A stretch of DNA of 48,959 nt, from assembly GCA_902787305.1 (NCBI GenBank), contig CADAFS010000006.1, forward strand, positions 1 through 48,959, written 5' to 3'. A program made the translations under genes and the position numbers. Of the stretch, positions 1 through 8,029 are shown in pieces. Source of the DNA: an uncultured Pseudomonadota bacterium (GTDB lineage: Bacteria; Pseudomonadota; Alphaproteobacteria; Rs-D84). Within the stretch, counting starts at the first letter, position 1. Each line of letters begins with the position of its first letter. Below the pieces are notes generated by a model. It had not been told where the DNA came from. It saw only the letters and a list, made by a program, of their open reading frames with translations, and searched no databases.

Positions 1-82
1 TTTTGAAAAAAAGTGTTGACTAAAAACCTTGGTTTTTTTCAACACTTTTTAATCCTCGCAACCCCACGGATTCCGCGGGTTT
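1..82. repeat. Left arm of 82-bp perfect inverted repeat around ssb
   Basis: Bases 1-82 are the exact reverse complement of 1251-1332; the arm may extend beyond the window. Its first ~50 bases form an imperfect ~20-bp hairpin ending in a T-run, so each arm could act as a transcription terminator. A diverged third copy lies at 37855-37935. Confidence 0.95.
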
Positions 83-234
83 ATGTAAAATTCCGCCCCC
101 CAAAAATCGTGCAATTTGATGCGCCCACACCCGTCGCGGCACGCCGCGCCGCGGTCGTGACGGACTAACACCAAGCCAGGGCAACGCCCCTGGCGCAGTC
201 TCGGTATGGTCACGGCGCCGCTTTGCGGTGACGG

Positions 235-252
235 ACGCAGACGGATAACTCT
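235..252. repeat. 18-bp direct repeat, left copy (possible target duplication)
   Basis: The sequence acgcagacggataactct occurs here and again at 516-533. The two copies abut the ends of the inverted-repeat-bounded segment 253-515, as expected for a target duplication, although 18 bp is long for a transposon. Confidence 0.85.
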
Positions 253-515
253 GTTAATGCACAATTAAAACGGGACAGTGATCATTATTCCAAAATGCCG
301 TCATCCCGCGGTAGCGCGGGATCCAGTGTGAACGAATGTGAACACCTGCGTCGCAGACAGTTTGTCGTCGCAATGCGACGACAAATCCCCTGCGGGGCAA
401 GTTTTTGCATTCGCAAAAACTAGGCACCGCCCTTCGGCGGTGTGACGCGACTCTGGAATTTTAAGTGTCCCGTTTTAATTGTGCAAAAGATGTCCCATTT
501 TAATTGTGCATTAAC
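253..515. mobile_element. 263-bp MITE-like element, no transposase
   Basis: The segment starts and ends with 25-bp terminal inverted repeats differing at one base and is flanked by an 18-bp direct repeat. Near its right end (about 464-510) the terminal motif tgtcccRttttaattgtgca occurs twice in tandem, a multiple-terminal-repeat layout reminiscent of IS21-type ends; family assignment is inference. No transposase fits inside. The interior holds a hairpin cgcggtagcgcg and one copy of the mosaic palindromic repeat (347-446). It could be a non-autonomous element or an IS deletion remnant. Confidence 0.7.
347..446 (-). repeat. Mosaic palindromic repeat, copy C (inverted, hairpin-swapped)
   Basis: Read on the minus strand, this has the same skeleton as copies at 16071-16194 and 22259-22382: a cacaccgccgaagggcggtg hairpin, then cttgccccgcagggg, then a palindrome, then tgtctgcgacgca. 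The palindrome after the ccgcagggg block is tgtcgtcgcattgcgacgac instead of the tcattgtgaaacaatga found in the other two, and the gcaaaaac hairpin sits at a different place. Confidence 0.8.
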
Positions 516-533
516 ACGCAGACGGATAACTCT
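516..533. repeat. 18-bp direct repeat, right copy
   Basis: Identical to 235-252. It adjoins the ssb -35 hexamer, so the element sits immediately upstream of the ssb promoter. Confidence 0.85.
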
Positions 534-561
534 TGACATTATCGCGAATTCTTGCTCCAAT
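533..561 (+). promoter_or_regulatory. Putative ssb promoter
   Basis: TTGACA at 533-538, a 17-bp spacer, then TCCAAT (4 of 6 to TATAAT). The -35 is perfect and the -10 weak. AAAGGA follows at about 578-583 before the ssb ATG. Confidence 0.5.
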
Positions 562-589
562 AAAACCATATTAAACAAAAGGATATAAA

Positions 590-1036
590 ATGGCAGGCAG
601 TATAAATAAAGTAATCTTGGTTGGTAATATCGGGCAAGACCCCCAGGTCCGTACAATGCAAAGCGGACAAAAGGTGGTAAGTTTTTCACTCGCAACATCT
701 GACCGTTGGCGCGACCGCCAAAGTGGCGAACAAAAGGAACAAACCGAATGGCACCGCATCGTGATTTTTAGTCCGAATTTGGTCGAAGTTGCCGAACGCA
801 TGTTGCAAAAGGGAACAAAACTTTACATCGAAGGCGCACTTCGCACACGCAAATGGCAAAATCAACAAGGCGTTGATACTTATACGACCGAGGTTGTATT
901 GAATCAGTTCAGTGGCACAATGGTTATCCTGTCTGGGGCCAAGGCGGTTGATTCAATGTCCAGTGGCACCGCACCCGCGCCAGCCCCGGCCGAAGAAATT
1001 TCAATTTCCGAAATTGGCGACGATATTCCGTTTTAA
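590..1036 (+). CDS. ssb: Single-stranded DNA-binding protein
   Basis: This 148-residue protein coats single-stranded DNA in replication, recombination and repair. Residues ~4-110 are an OB fold starting with the family signature [16 protein letters not shown] and containing TEWHRIVIF; then comes a short Ala/Pro linker and the acidic tip DDIPF, the usual docking site for partner proteins. Length is normal for a bacterial SSB. AAAGGA 7 bases before the ATG supports the start. The gene stands alone between long inverted repeats and has a MITE-like insertion just upstream of its promoter, so its local context is unusual although the protein is ordinary. Confidence 0.97.
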   Translation: MAGSINKVILVGNIGQDPQVRTMQSGQKVVSFSLATSDRWRDRQSGEQKEQTEWHRIVIFSPNLVEVAERMLQKGTKLYIEGALRTRKWQNQQGVDTYTTEVVLNQFSGTMVILSGAKAVDSMSSGTAPAPAPAEEISISEIGDDIPF

Positions 1037-1057
1037 GTGTCGGAATAAACATAAATG

Positions 1058-1120
1058 AAAAAAATTGGGCGTGTCCAATCGCGACGGAGCAGTAGCGAAG
1101 ACGGATGCGCCCATTTTTTT
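1058..1120 (+). terminator. Probable ssb terminator with long loop
   Basis: An A-run plus TGGGCG (1066-1071) pairs with CGCCCA (1108-1113) followed by seven T. The loop is ~36 nt, longer than usual. From here to 1250 I see only AT-rich sequence and no gene. Confidence 0.5.
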
Positions 1121-1250
1121 ACACCATTATACCGCCGTGGGGCGGTATCTATTTATTGCAAATATGGCGGATTTTTGCGATTTTCGTGTTTTTTGCACCA
1201 TAAATTATGCGGTTTTTGGTGTATTTTTTTTTGATTTTTGGAATTCGCGC

Positions 1251-1332
1251 AAACCCGCGGAATCCGTGGGGTTGCGAGGATTAAAAAGTGTTGAAAAAAA
1301 CCAAGGTTTTTAGTCAACACTTTTTTTCAAAA
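1251..1332. repeat. Right arm of 82-bp perfect inverted repeat
   Basis: Exact reverse complement of 1-82. With the left arm it brackets a 1.17-kb segment carrying ssb. Confidence 0.95.
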
Positions 1333-1392
1333 ATCCAAAATTTTTATTTTTTGTTACAATCATTTCGTTAAAATTTAATAAAAGGATAAACT

Positions 1393-1737
1393 ATGACAAA
1401 TGATCCAGATGTTAAAAAAGACATGGAAGATAACGCGCGACATTTACGGTATCTGAAACAAAACACCCAAACACCCATAGAAAAGTTAAAAAATGATGAA
1501 CTTGGACGCGTCTTAACCCGTGAAGAGTTAGACGCCGTACAATGGTATGTATCCAAAATCTTGGGGCTTCCGCAAACTGGGGCCGCGGCACGTAGCATTG
1601 TAGTTAGCGGTGGCATTGAATATATCTTACGTGATTTCAAGATGCATGCCAACGATATCAAATGGATAGAAAACAGGAAACAATCGCTCAAAGACATGCG
1701 TCGACTAAACGACAAAATGGGTAATATGTTGCGATAA
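1393..1737 (+). CDS. Hypothetical protein, 114 aa
   Basis: Not recognised. The product is a charged, helical-looking soluble protein without signal peptide, membrane segment or cysteines. A hydrophobic central stretch (residues ~57-80, GLPQTGAAARSIVVSGGIEYIL) sits between basic and acidic flanks. A clear AAAGGA precedes the ATG and a strong hairpin follows the stop, which support a real single-gene transcript starting after the inverted repeat. Function unknown. Confidence 0.75.
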   Translation: MTNDPDVKKDMEDNARHLRYLKQNTQTPIEKLKNDELGRVLTREELDAVQWYVSKILGLPQTGAAARSIVVSGGIEYILRDFKMHANDIKWIENRKQSLKDMRRLNDKMGNMLR

Positions 1738-1762
1738 TTACCTAATCGTCGCTGGTAATAAA

Positions 1763-1787
1763 AAACCGGCGCAATGCGCCGGTTTCG
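1763..1787 (+). terminator. Rho-independent terminator, possibly bidirectional
   Basis: Perfect 10-bp stem AAACCGGCGC (1763-1772), loop AAT, then GCGCCGGTTT (1776-1785). It lies between convergent genes ending at 1737 and 1834. Confidence 0.8.
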
Positions 1788-1833
1788 CTTACACTAACCA
1801 CTAACATGTAGCGATAGCGAAAGCGGATACCCA

Positions 1834-2697
1834 CTAATACAACCCAAACTTGGTTATATAATTACACGACAGGCCGATGATAAAATTGCTGCCATAACTT
1901 TCGGCGGCACGCGCCTTGGCCCGGCGATATTGCACATATGGCCCCAATGTAAAATCACCCCAAAGGTTCGTATCCATACGCGCAACCACACTAAGGTCAC
2001 GTTCCAAATCTGTTCCGACATATTGCGAATAATCAAGGTATTCACGATAATACCCATCGGTCGCAAATTTCACCCCTTCGCGCAGTTCGTATTCAAGTCG
2101 CCAACCAAGTTCCGCGGCAAGTTTGCTGACTTGCCTATGCCCATATGTAAAGTCATATTCATACACGCCCGCAATATGCAAATCTTTGATTATTGGCGAA
2201 TCAAACACCGCAAAACCCGCCATAGAACGCAAAACCTTTAACCGATTGTCCGTATCATTCGCCGGAACAAATTCCGTTTCATACGCCGCCCGCGCCATTG
2301 GCCCAATTTTGAACGAATCAAAATCCCAACACGCATAGTTCAAATTACTGGACAATAAAATTTTATCCGCACTTTCGTTCACGGTTTTTGGTTCATTATA
2401 TGGTTGCAATTCCGTTCGCCCGTATTCCATAAACAAACTGTTGTCCCAATTCAAACGCCCATGTGTATATTCCAACGCGGTATCAAACACGCCCTTGATA
2501 AATTCTTGGCTATCGGCACTTAGTGCGGAAATCGGCGAATTATAATATTCATCCGAATGCCGAACCGTGGTCTTAGACAAATCAAGTCCGATTCGCCGAA
2601 TGTTCAAAATCAATTCTTTACCTTCCAAATCAATATCAGACGCGAACACCGCAAAAGGTGCAACCGCCGCACACAAAGCAACAGAAATTTTTTTCAT
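1834..2697 (-). CDS. Predicted outer-membrane beta-barrel protein, 287 aa
   Basis: A signal peptide (residues ~1-19, ending AVFAS) precedes alternating amphipathic strands with many aromatic residues, and the chain ends in an aromatic residue (KFGLY), as expected for a barrel inserted by BAM. Examples of strand-like segments are ALEYTHGRLNWDNSLFMEYG and FTLGPYVQYRRAK. No enzymatic motif is visible. AAAGGA lies before the ATG. Two further exported proteins follow upstream on the same strand (2735-3343 and 3368-4915), so the three may share a transcript. The pore or adhesin role cannot be settled from sequence. Confidence 0.7.
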   Translation of the reverse strand: MKKISVALCAAVAPFAVFASDIDLEGKELILNIRRIGLDLSKTTVRHSDEYYNSPISALSADSQEFIKGVFDTALEYTHGRLNWDNSLFMEYGRTELQPYNEPKTVNESADKILLSSNLNYACWDFDSFKIGPMARAAYETEFVPANDTDNRLKVLRSMAGFAVFDSPIIKDLHIAGVYEYDFTYGHRQVSKLAAELGWRLEYELREGVKFATDGYYREYLDYSQYVGTDLERDLSVVARMDTNLWGDFTLGPYVQYRRAKARAAESYGSNFIIGLSCNYITKFGLY

Positions 2698-2734
2698 CTC
2701 TACAATCCTTTGATTTTATTCCCACGAAAAATTA

Positions 2735-3343
2735 TTACTTAAAGATATGCAAAAGTCCATTTTTATCTTGATACCGCCAACCGTTTTCACGCAATGCCGA
2801 TGTCAATGCCGCACGCCGCCCGGCATTTGCCCGAAAGACGATTTGATTACCGCCAATAGATTCCGTTTCCAAATCAACACCGACCCCGTTCGCGGCGCGC
2901 CGAATTTGACCCCAATCCGCAAATTTATCATTTAACGTGGCAACAATTGTGAATTTATTATCCGCCTCTTCTTCGGTCGAAAGCCAATTACGAACATCAT
3001 TTCCATCCAACCAATTTTTTGCGGCAACCCGATTCACGGTCATCTTTATATTCGCCGAATACGTCGTGTCCGAAGTTTTTTCCCCCGATATACCCGAACT
3101 TTCAACAAGTGTCGTAAGCACCGCATTTTTTTCATTTGCAACCGCCGTACGCAACGCGCCCGCATCCGAATAAGGCGACAGCACATCAACAATAATTTGC
3201 CGCCGCGCATCATCAAACGCCATTTGTTTCGCCGTCGCGGCGGTGTCACTTGTCATATTCACATGCGCCGTGCCCACAAGGTCCGCCGCCATCGCAACCA
3301 CCGGCAACGAAAATAAAACCACAATAGATAAAAATTTTTTCAT
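2735..3343 (-). CDS. Periplasmic protein, LPP20/FlgT-like N-terminus (tentative)
   Basis: A 202-residue exported protein with signal peptide MKKFLSIVVLFSLPVVAMAA. The following region, a short strand then AATAKQMAFDDARRQIIVDVL, resembles the helix-containing repeat of LPP20/FlgT-type lipoproteins and assembly factors; this is a weak resemblance. The C-terminal half alternates predicted strands and helices. I chose ATG at 3343 rather than an in-frame GTG at 3352 because AAAGG is correctly spaced only for the ATG. It sits between two outer-membrane proteins, which fits an envelope role. Confidence 0.65.
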   Translation of the reverse strand: MKKFLSIVVLFSLPVVAMAADLVGTAHVNMTSDTAATAKQMAFDDARRQIIVDVLSPYSDAGALRTAVANEKNAVLTTLVESSGISGEKTSDTTYSANIKMTVNRVAAKNWLDGNDVRNWLSTEEEADNKFTIVATLNDKFADWGQIRRAANGVGVDLETESIGGNQIVFRANAGRRAALTSALRENGWRYQDKNGLLHIFK

Positions 3344-3367
3344 ACTTATCACACCTTTATAAATGCC

Positions 3368-4915
3368 CTAAAACTTTGCCTGAATTCCAACATGGATTCC
3401 CATAGATTTATAAATCGATTCGATTTCATTGTCAACCTTGCAAACCCAACCCGGACATTCTGCCTCTATCTGTGCAATGTTTTGAACGGTCGCATCGTTG
3501 TCCAACATATATTGCTGTATTTCCGCCTGGGTCTTGCCCGCATTTACCGATAGCCCCGCATAATAAGTGTACAAATCGTTATAAATATCCGCATAATAAC
3601 CACTGTTTAGGTACGTATTCGCCTCGCCCCCGGACATAGTGTAGTAATCAAATGTGAACCCAAGCGAGAAAAACACACTTTCGGTCAACGCCGTCATATA
3701 ATTCGCCCCCAATCCAATATGCCACGCATCACCAAACCCGCCCTTGTCTTCGACACTTTTCGGATGTTGCCAATCGACACGATACGGTTGATCCCCGGTC
3801 GAAGTATACATCGGCAATCCAAATTCAAACCGTGCATTAAATTTATTATATACATTTACATCATAATCCAAATCCAATGCTAAATATGGTCCCATCCATG
3901 TCGTTTCATAAGAATGACTTATGCTTGGCAAATGAAACATGTACGTTCCGCCGGTACTTACGCCCGTCGCCCCATTTGCAATTGTCCAAAATCCATATTG
4001 ATCAACCGCTGGATTCCATAAAACCTGTTGTGTATTATTGTTGTATTCAATAATAACAATTGGGTCACACTGTGTTTCATCACCACCATTGACATTTGTG
4101 CAATACCCGGTATCCACCGTTAAACCATAGTCATCTTTGGTTTCTAATTTATATTTCAAATACCGATACCCAACCGAAGGCGTCACACGCGCAACCCCAA
4201 TCCGAAATGTATCCGGCAATCCAAATCCGGCATACAGCCCAAGCATATTACCACTGCTGCTTTGGCCAATGGACAACGAATGTCCCATCTGTTGCCCAAG
4301 CAATTCATCCGCCGTTCCATTACCATCATTATCTTTCCACCATTCGGTAATAAAATATCCGCCATTGGTAATATCGTCATCAACCATATTGGAATCACCA
4401 AATTGCATACCATACTTTGCCCCGGCCTCTATCAACAGCGGGGTTGTATCACCACCGAACACATATTTCATATCACCTTCTATCACATTCCAACGAATGT
4501 TATCATAGTGCAACTTACTGCCGGCCTCTTTCATTTCAAAGTTCCAATTTGCAAATTCATGCGACAGCCCAAGGTCAAAAAAGAAACCCTTTTCCACTTT
4601 ATTTTTGTTATCCACAAATCGCGTCTGGTTCGAAACCTGTTGATTTCCCGTTCCAACAACCCGCGTATAATCTTGATACGGCGCACCAATATATGCATTA
4701 TTGTTCGGCGCAACCGTCCGCGTCCGTGTGTACATTGTATCTTGGGCATAACTTGTTTGCTGCTGTTGCTGACGTGCGGCATACGATGTTTTGGCATAAT
4801 TTTGCTGTGGCGAACGATAGTTCCCCGTATAATATGTCCCCGCCGCCCCCGCGGTGCCAACACACAATGCAACCAACGAACATCCCAAAAGCGCCCTGCG
4901 TATGATAGTATTCAT
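3368..4915 (-). CDS. Large outer-membrane beta-barrel protein, 515 aa
   Basis: Signal peptide (residues ~1-24, ending GTAGA) is followed by a Gln/Tyr/Thr-rich low-complexity stretch (~25-90, including ARQQQQQTSYAQ) and then a barrel with many Tyr/Trp/Gly strand pairs, ending in Phe (HVGIQAKF). A predicted loop near residues ~270-285 holds a Cys pair (DTGYCTNVNGGDETQC) and another near the C-terminus (ECPGWVC), probably disulfides. GGAG precedes the ATG. I do not recognise the family; surface porin, adhesin or protease cannot be distinguished. Confidence 0.7.
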   Translation of the reverse strand: MNTIIRRALLGCSLVALCVGTAGAAGTYYTGNYRSPQQNYAKTSYAARQQQQQTSYAQDTMYTRTRTVAPNNNAYIGAPYQDYTRVVGTGNQQVSNQTRFVDNKNKVEKGFFFDLGLSHEFANWNFEMKEAGSKLHYDNIRWNVIEGDMKYVFGGDTTPLLIEAGAKYGMQFGDSNMVDDDITNGGYFITEWWKDNDGNGTADELLGQQMGHSLSIGQSSSGNMLGLYAGFGLPDTFRIGVARVTPSVGYRYLKYKLETKDDYGLTVDTGYCTNVNGGDETQCDPIVIIEYNNNTQQVLWNPAVDQYGFWTIANGATGVSTGGTYMFHLPSISHSYETTWMGPYLALDLDYDVNVYNKFNARFEFGLPMYTSTGDQPYRVDWQHPKSVEDKGGFGDAWHIGLGANYMTALTESVFFSLGFTFDYYTMSGGEANTYLNSGYYADIYNDLYTYYAGLSVNAGKTQAEIQQYMLDNDATVQNIAQIEAECPGWVCKVDNEIESIYKSMGIHVGIQAKF

Positions 4916-4965
4916 ATAAACTCCTATTCCTTTTTTATTATCAAATATATTTTATCACAAAAAGA

Positions 4966-4993
4966 TTGAAAAAAAAACATTATTATGTAAAAT
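4966..4993 (+). promoter_or_regulatory. Promoter of tRNA-Leu
   Basis: TTGAAA (4966-4971), 16-bp spacer, TAAAAT (4988-4993), then ~25 nt to the tRNA. Confidence 0.6.
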
Positions 4994-5018
4994 AGCAACC
5001 GTTTTAATATCACGCCGT

Positions 5019-5103
5019 GCGGATATGGCGGAATTGGTAGACGCTCAGCACTAAGGATGCTGTGGAGAAATCCGTGGGGGTTCAAGTCCCCCTATCCGCA
5101 CCA
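5019..5103 (+). tRNA. tRNA-Leu (anticodon AAG), CCA encoded
   Basis: Acceptor stem GCGGATA/TATCCGC with discriminator A and encoded CCA. The D-arm GGCGGAATTGGTAGACGC is typical of leucine tRNAs. Anticodon stem CAGCA/TGCTG encloses the loop CTAAGGA, giving anticodon AAG (codon CUU). A long variable arm (GGA-GAAA-TCC) and T-arm GGGGG-TTCAAGT-CCCCC confirm a class II tRNA-Leu. A34 is unusual: bacteria normally use GAG here. Confidence 0.95.
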
Positions 5104-5173
5104 AAATTTAATTTTATTGCACATTTTCCACTTGCCCGAAAAATCATAATTTTGCTAGTCTTGTATCAAAGGG

Positions 5174-7978
5174 ATGAAAGGATTTAGACTAATTTTCTGT
5201 GTATGCCTTGGCATGATTGCCTTTGGGCACGCGGTTGCCGTTGATGGTGACGATACCGCGCGTGCCGCAACGCGCCGCGCGTATTCACCCGCCACAACCG
5301 CCGCGCGCGTCGCACCACCGGCGGCAACCCCAAACCAAAACGCAACCACACGAAATGTATCAACCGCACCGCGCATGGCCGCAACCGAATCGCGCGGCGC
5401 AATTCAGGCATCCGCCACCGCGCCACGCACCGTGTCCGCGCGTACCAACCCTGTGACACGTCCAACCGTTCAAAATCGACCAACCGCAAACATCACACGA
5501 CGGGCAACAAACGCGCGAACGGCGACTGCATCACGCACCGCACGCACACCGCGCACAAATGCACGAACCGCCACGCCCGCACGCGTGGCAACCAATACCG
5601 CGGGTGCAATCGTCACAAACTATACAAAATGCCGCGAAATATTTTATGAATGCATGGATGAATTCTGTGCAAACAAAGACGCAAACCTGCGCCGGTGCGC
5701 ATGTTCAAGCCGTTCAAATGAATTCAACGATATAAAAAAACAAATGACAAATGTTGAAAATAAAATGCTGGATTTCAACCAAAGATTGTTGCTTGTGAAC
5801 ATGGATGTCGAAGATGTGAACGCCATAAACACCGCAACCGAAGGCGAAGACGCATTTTATTCCACCCGCGACACAACAAAATCCAAACGCGCATTGGACG
5901 ACATCGCCAAAAAGTTAAATGCAAAATTCGGCGATACCGATTCTGGCGGTGGGGGCCTTGGGGCGATATCATTGACATTAAATGTTGATGCGGCATTCGA
6001 TACGGTCGATTCGTTTATGGGCATCGACACAACGACCAAATCCGGTGTTGCACTCTACAATGCCGCCCTGCCCATCTGTCACGACATCGCGCGTGAGATT
6101 TGCACCGACGAAGAAATATCGCTTGCACAAAACGGTTATCAAATGCAAATTGAACAGGATTGCAACACCGTCAAAAAAGCGTACCAATCCCAGGTTGACC
6201 AGGCCCGTGCCAAGGTATTTGAAAGTGGCGCATTGCTTGATATGTCGCGTCTTGATGCATACCAAACACGAAATTCCGATGATTTACTAACCTGCAAGCG
6301 GAAAATGCTTGAAATGCTGACCGACACAACGGTTTGCGGGGCAAAAATGGAAAAGTGCCTTGATATGACCGGCCGCTATATCGACCCAACAACGGGGGCC
6401 GCATTCCTTAGTGTGAATTTGGCGGATTTGGATAACATGATTACGCGCCCGGGCGTGAACCAAACATGGACATCGGCGAACAGTTCTGGAAAATTCATCA
6501 CATTTTTGAACGACCGCAAAAAATATCTGAACACGGCAACCGAACACTGTGAAACCATCGCCGACACCGTTTGGGACGCATTTATCGAAGACGCATTGGC
6601 ACAAATCAAACTTGCACAAACCGCCAAACTTGAAGAGATACGCCAGGCATGCACAAAACTAACCGCGGAATGTTTGGATTCTGCGGCGGGTTCAATTGAA
6701 AATTTTGATGCGCGCGCATTATCCGTATTCGGCATTATGGCGGACAGGACTGCAAACACCATGTGCGCCGATGTCCAACAATCTTGTGCAACCCTGTTGG
6801 GGTCGACGGGCGACGTGTCATGGGAAACCGGCATTCACGAAATTGCCACCGACAAAACATACGACGCGGTTGTTTCAAGTTGCACCCAGGTTGGCCAAAA
6901 TTGCATTATCCAATCATGCAAATCCATTTCCGGCAATTTCGACCTGTGCAATGACATAGATTTTTCACCGAATCGCCACGCGATACTTGAACGCACGGCA
7001 TGCTGGGGCGAAGTATTAAACTGTGTCGCATCGGCGGGCGACAACGCAATCATGGCGATAATGGATAACCTTGGCAAAACGACAACTGGCAACCACAAAT
7101 ACGCCTTTTATAAAGAATTATACGGCAACGCGAACATTTCCCCAATCGAAGATATATGCAACGCGAACGGTTTGTGCAACAATTCAAACGCCGAATGCGC
7201 CGCATGTCGAATCGCCGAACGCATTTGGGGCAATTGCGAAGAATATCCGGCGGTAATTATTGGGACCAGCACGGACGAACAACATAACCGCATACACATG
7301 CCACAAAATGGCCAAAGCACATTGCTATCGTGGTTTGCAATAAACACCGGCACCGCACGATCGACAAACGGTGGCGGATATCAAAGTGACGCACGCAGTT
7401 GTGTGAACACCCGTTGCACCGCCGAAACAACATATACAAACAGCACGGGGCAACCAATATGCCTGTCTGATGATGCCGCCGCCGGCAATATCACGGGCGA
7501 AGGTATGTATTGTCCGGCCCCACATGTTCAAATACAAATCAATGATGATTTAAAAAATTGCTGTTTTGCGAACCCAAATGGTTTTGATACAATCCCAATG
7601 GACGGCGAAAATGCCCCGTGTTGCGTGGGAAAATTGCAAGACGGTTTATGCATACCCAAAAACACATCGGCCCAAGAATTAGGACACCGAGGAAACGAAC
7701 GAATAATTTGCATTGGCACGCTTGACACGGGTGGCAACACGGGCAATGGTTTTCCATTGGGCGACACAATCGCATGCAACGGGACATTTGTTAAAATCAC
7801 AAACAACAAAACATATGAACCAATGGAATATGACAACGACGTCACATCAACCTATCACCCCAACGGCATGAAATATACACCAAAAATGGGATATTATGGG
7901 TCGGGCGACAACCAACACAATAATTTTATTGAATCCTACAACATAAACAATTGGTTCATAAAGTATACCACCCCATAA
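5174..7978 (+). CDS. Large secreted Cys-rich protein, 934 aa
   Basis: Residues ~1-22 form a signal peptide. Residues ~25-150 are a strongly basic Ala/Thr/Arg/Pro-rich, probably disordered linker. The rest is rich in cysteines spaced as in disulfide-stabilised modules, e.g. TKCREIFYECMDEFC and LRRCACSS near residues 153-180, and C-terminal clusters such as CNANGLCNNSNAECAAC and KNCCFANPNG. A predicted coiled-coil lies at ~190-215. No catalytic motif is seen and I do not know the family. There is no good Shine-Dalgarno; AAAGGG touches the ATG and a TTGCCC/TAGTCT promoter-like pair lies just upstream (5132-5161). The next gene is another secreted Cys-rich protein. Confidence 0.8.
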   Translation: MKGFRLIFCVCLGMIAFGHAVAVDGDDTARAATRRAYSPATTAARVAPPAATPNQNATTRNVSTAPRMAATESRGAIQASATAPRTVSARTNPVTRPTVQNRPTANITRRATNARTATASRTARTPRTNARTATPARVATNTAGAIVTNYTKCREIFYECMDEFCANKDANLRRCACSSRSNEFNDIKKQMTNVENKMLDFNQRLLLVNMDVEDVNAINTATEGEDAFYSTRDTTKSKRALDDIAKKLNAKFGDTDSGGGGLGAISLTLNVDAAFDTVDSFMGIDTTTKSGVALYNAALPICHDIAREICTDEEISLAQNGYQMQIEQDCNTVKKAYQSQVDQARAKVFESGALLDMSRLDAYQTRNSDDLLTCKRKMLEMLTDTTVCGAKMEKCLDMTGRYIDPTTGAAFLSVNLADLDNMITRPGVNQTWTSANSSGKFITFLNDRKKYLNTATEHCETIADTVWDAFIEDALAQIKLAQTAKLEEIRQACTKLTAECLDSAAGSIENFDARALSVFGIMADRTANTMCADVQQSCATLLGSTGDVSWETGIHEIATDKTYDAVVSSCTQVGQNCIIQSCKSISGNFDLCNDIDFSPNRHAILERTACWGEVLNCVASAGDNAIMAIMDNLGKTTTGNHKYAFYKELYGNANISPIEDICNANGLCNNSNAECAACRIAERIWGNCEEYPAVIIGTSTDEQHNRIHMPQNGQSTLLSWFAINTGTARSTNGGGYQSDARSCVNTRCTAETTYTNSTGQPICLSDDAAAGNITGEGMYCPAPHVQIQINDDLKNCCFANPNGFDTIPMDGENAPCCVGKLQDGLCIPKNTSAQELGHRGNERIICIGTLDTGGNTGNGFPLGDTIACNGTFVKITNNKTYEPMEYDNDVTSTYHPNGMKYTPKMGYYGSGDNQHNNFIESYNINNWFIKYTTP

Positions 7979-7993
7979 ACCACGCATTTTTAC

Positions 7994-8022
7994 TTGCATA
8001 TATAGGTTTATTTTGGTACGTT
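7994..8022 (+). promoter_or_regulatory. Putative promoter placed for a leaderless transcript
   Basis: TTGCAT (7994-7999), 17-bp spacer, TACGTT (8017-8022), then exactly 7 nt to the ATG at 8030. No Shine-Dalgarno is present. Confidence 0.45.
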
Positions 8023-8029
8023 CATAACC

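Noticed and set aside
49..264. 71-codon minus-strand frame inside the left repeat and MITE flank
   Set aside because: Arg/Pro-rich translation of repeat sequence with no ribosome site.
4262..4969. 235-codon open frame antisense to the outer-membrane protein gene
   Set aside because: Rich in Ile/Cys/His runs typical of antisense frames; it reads through the promoter region and has no recognisable motif.
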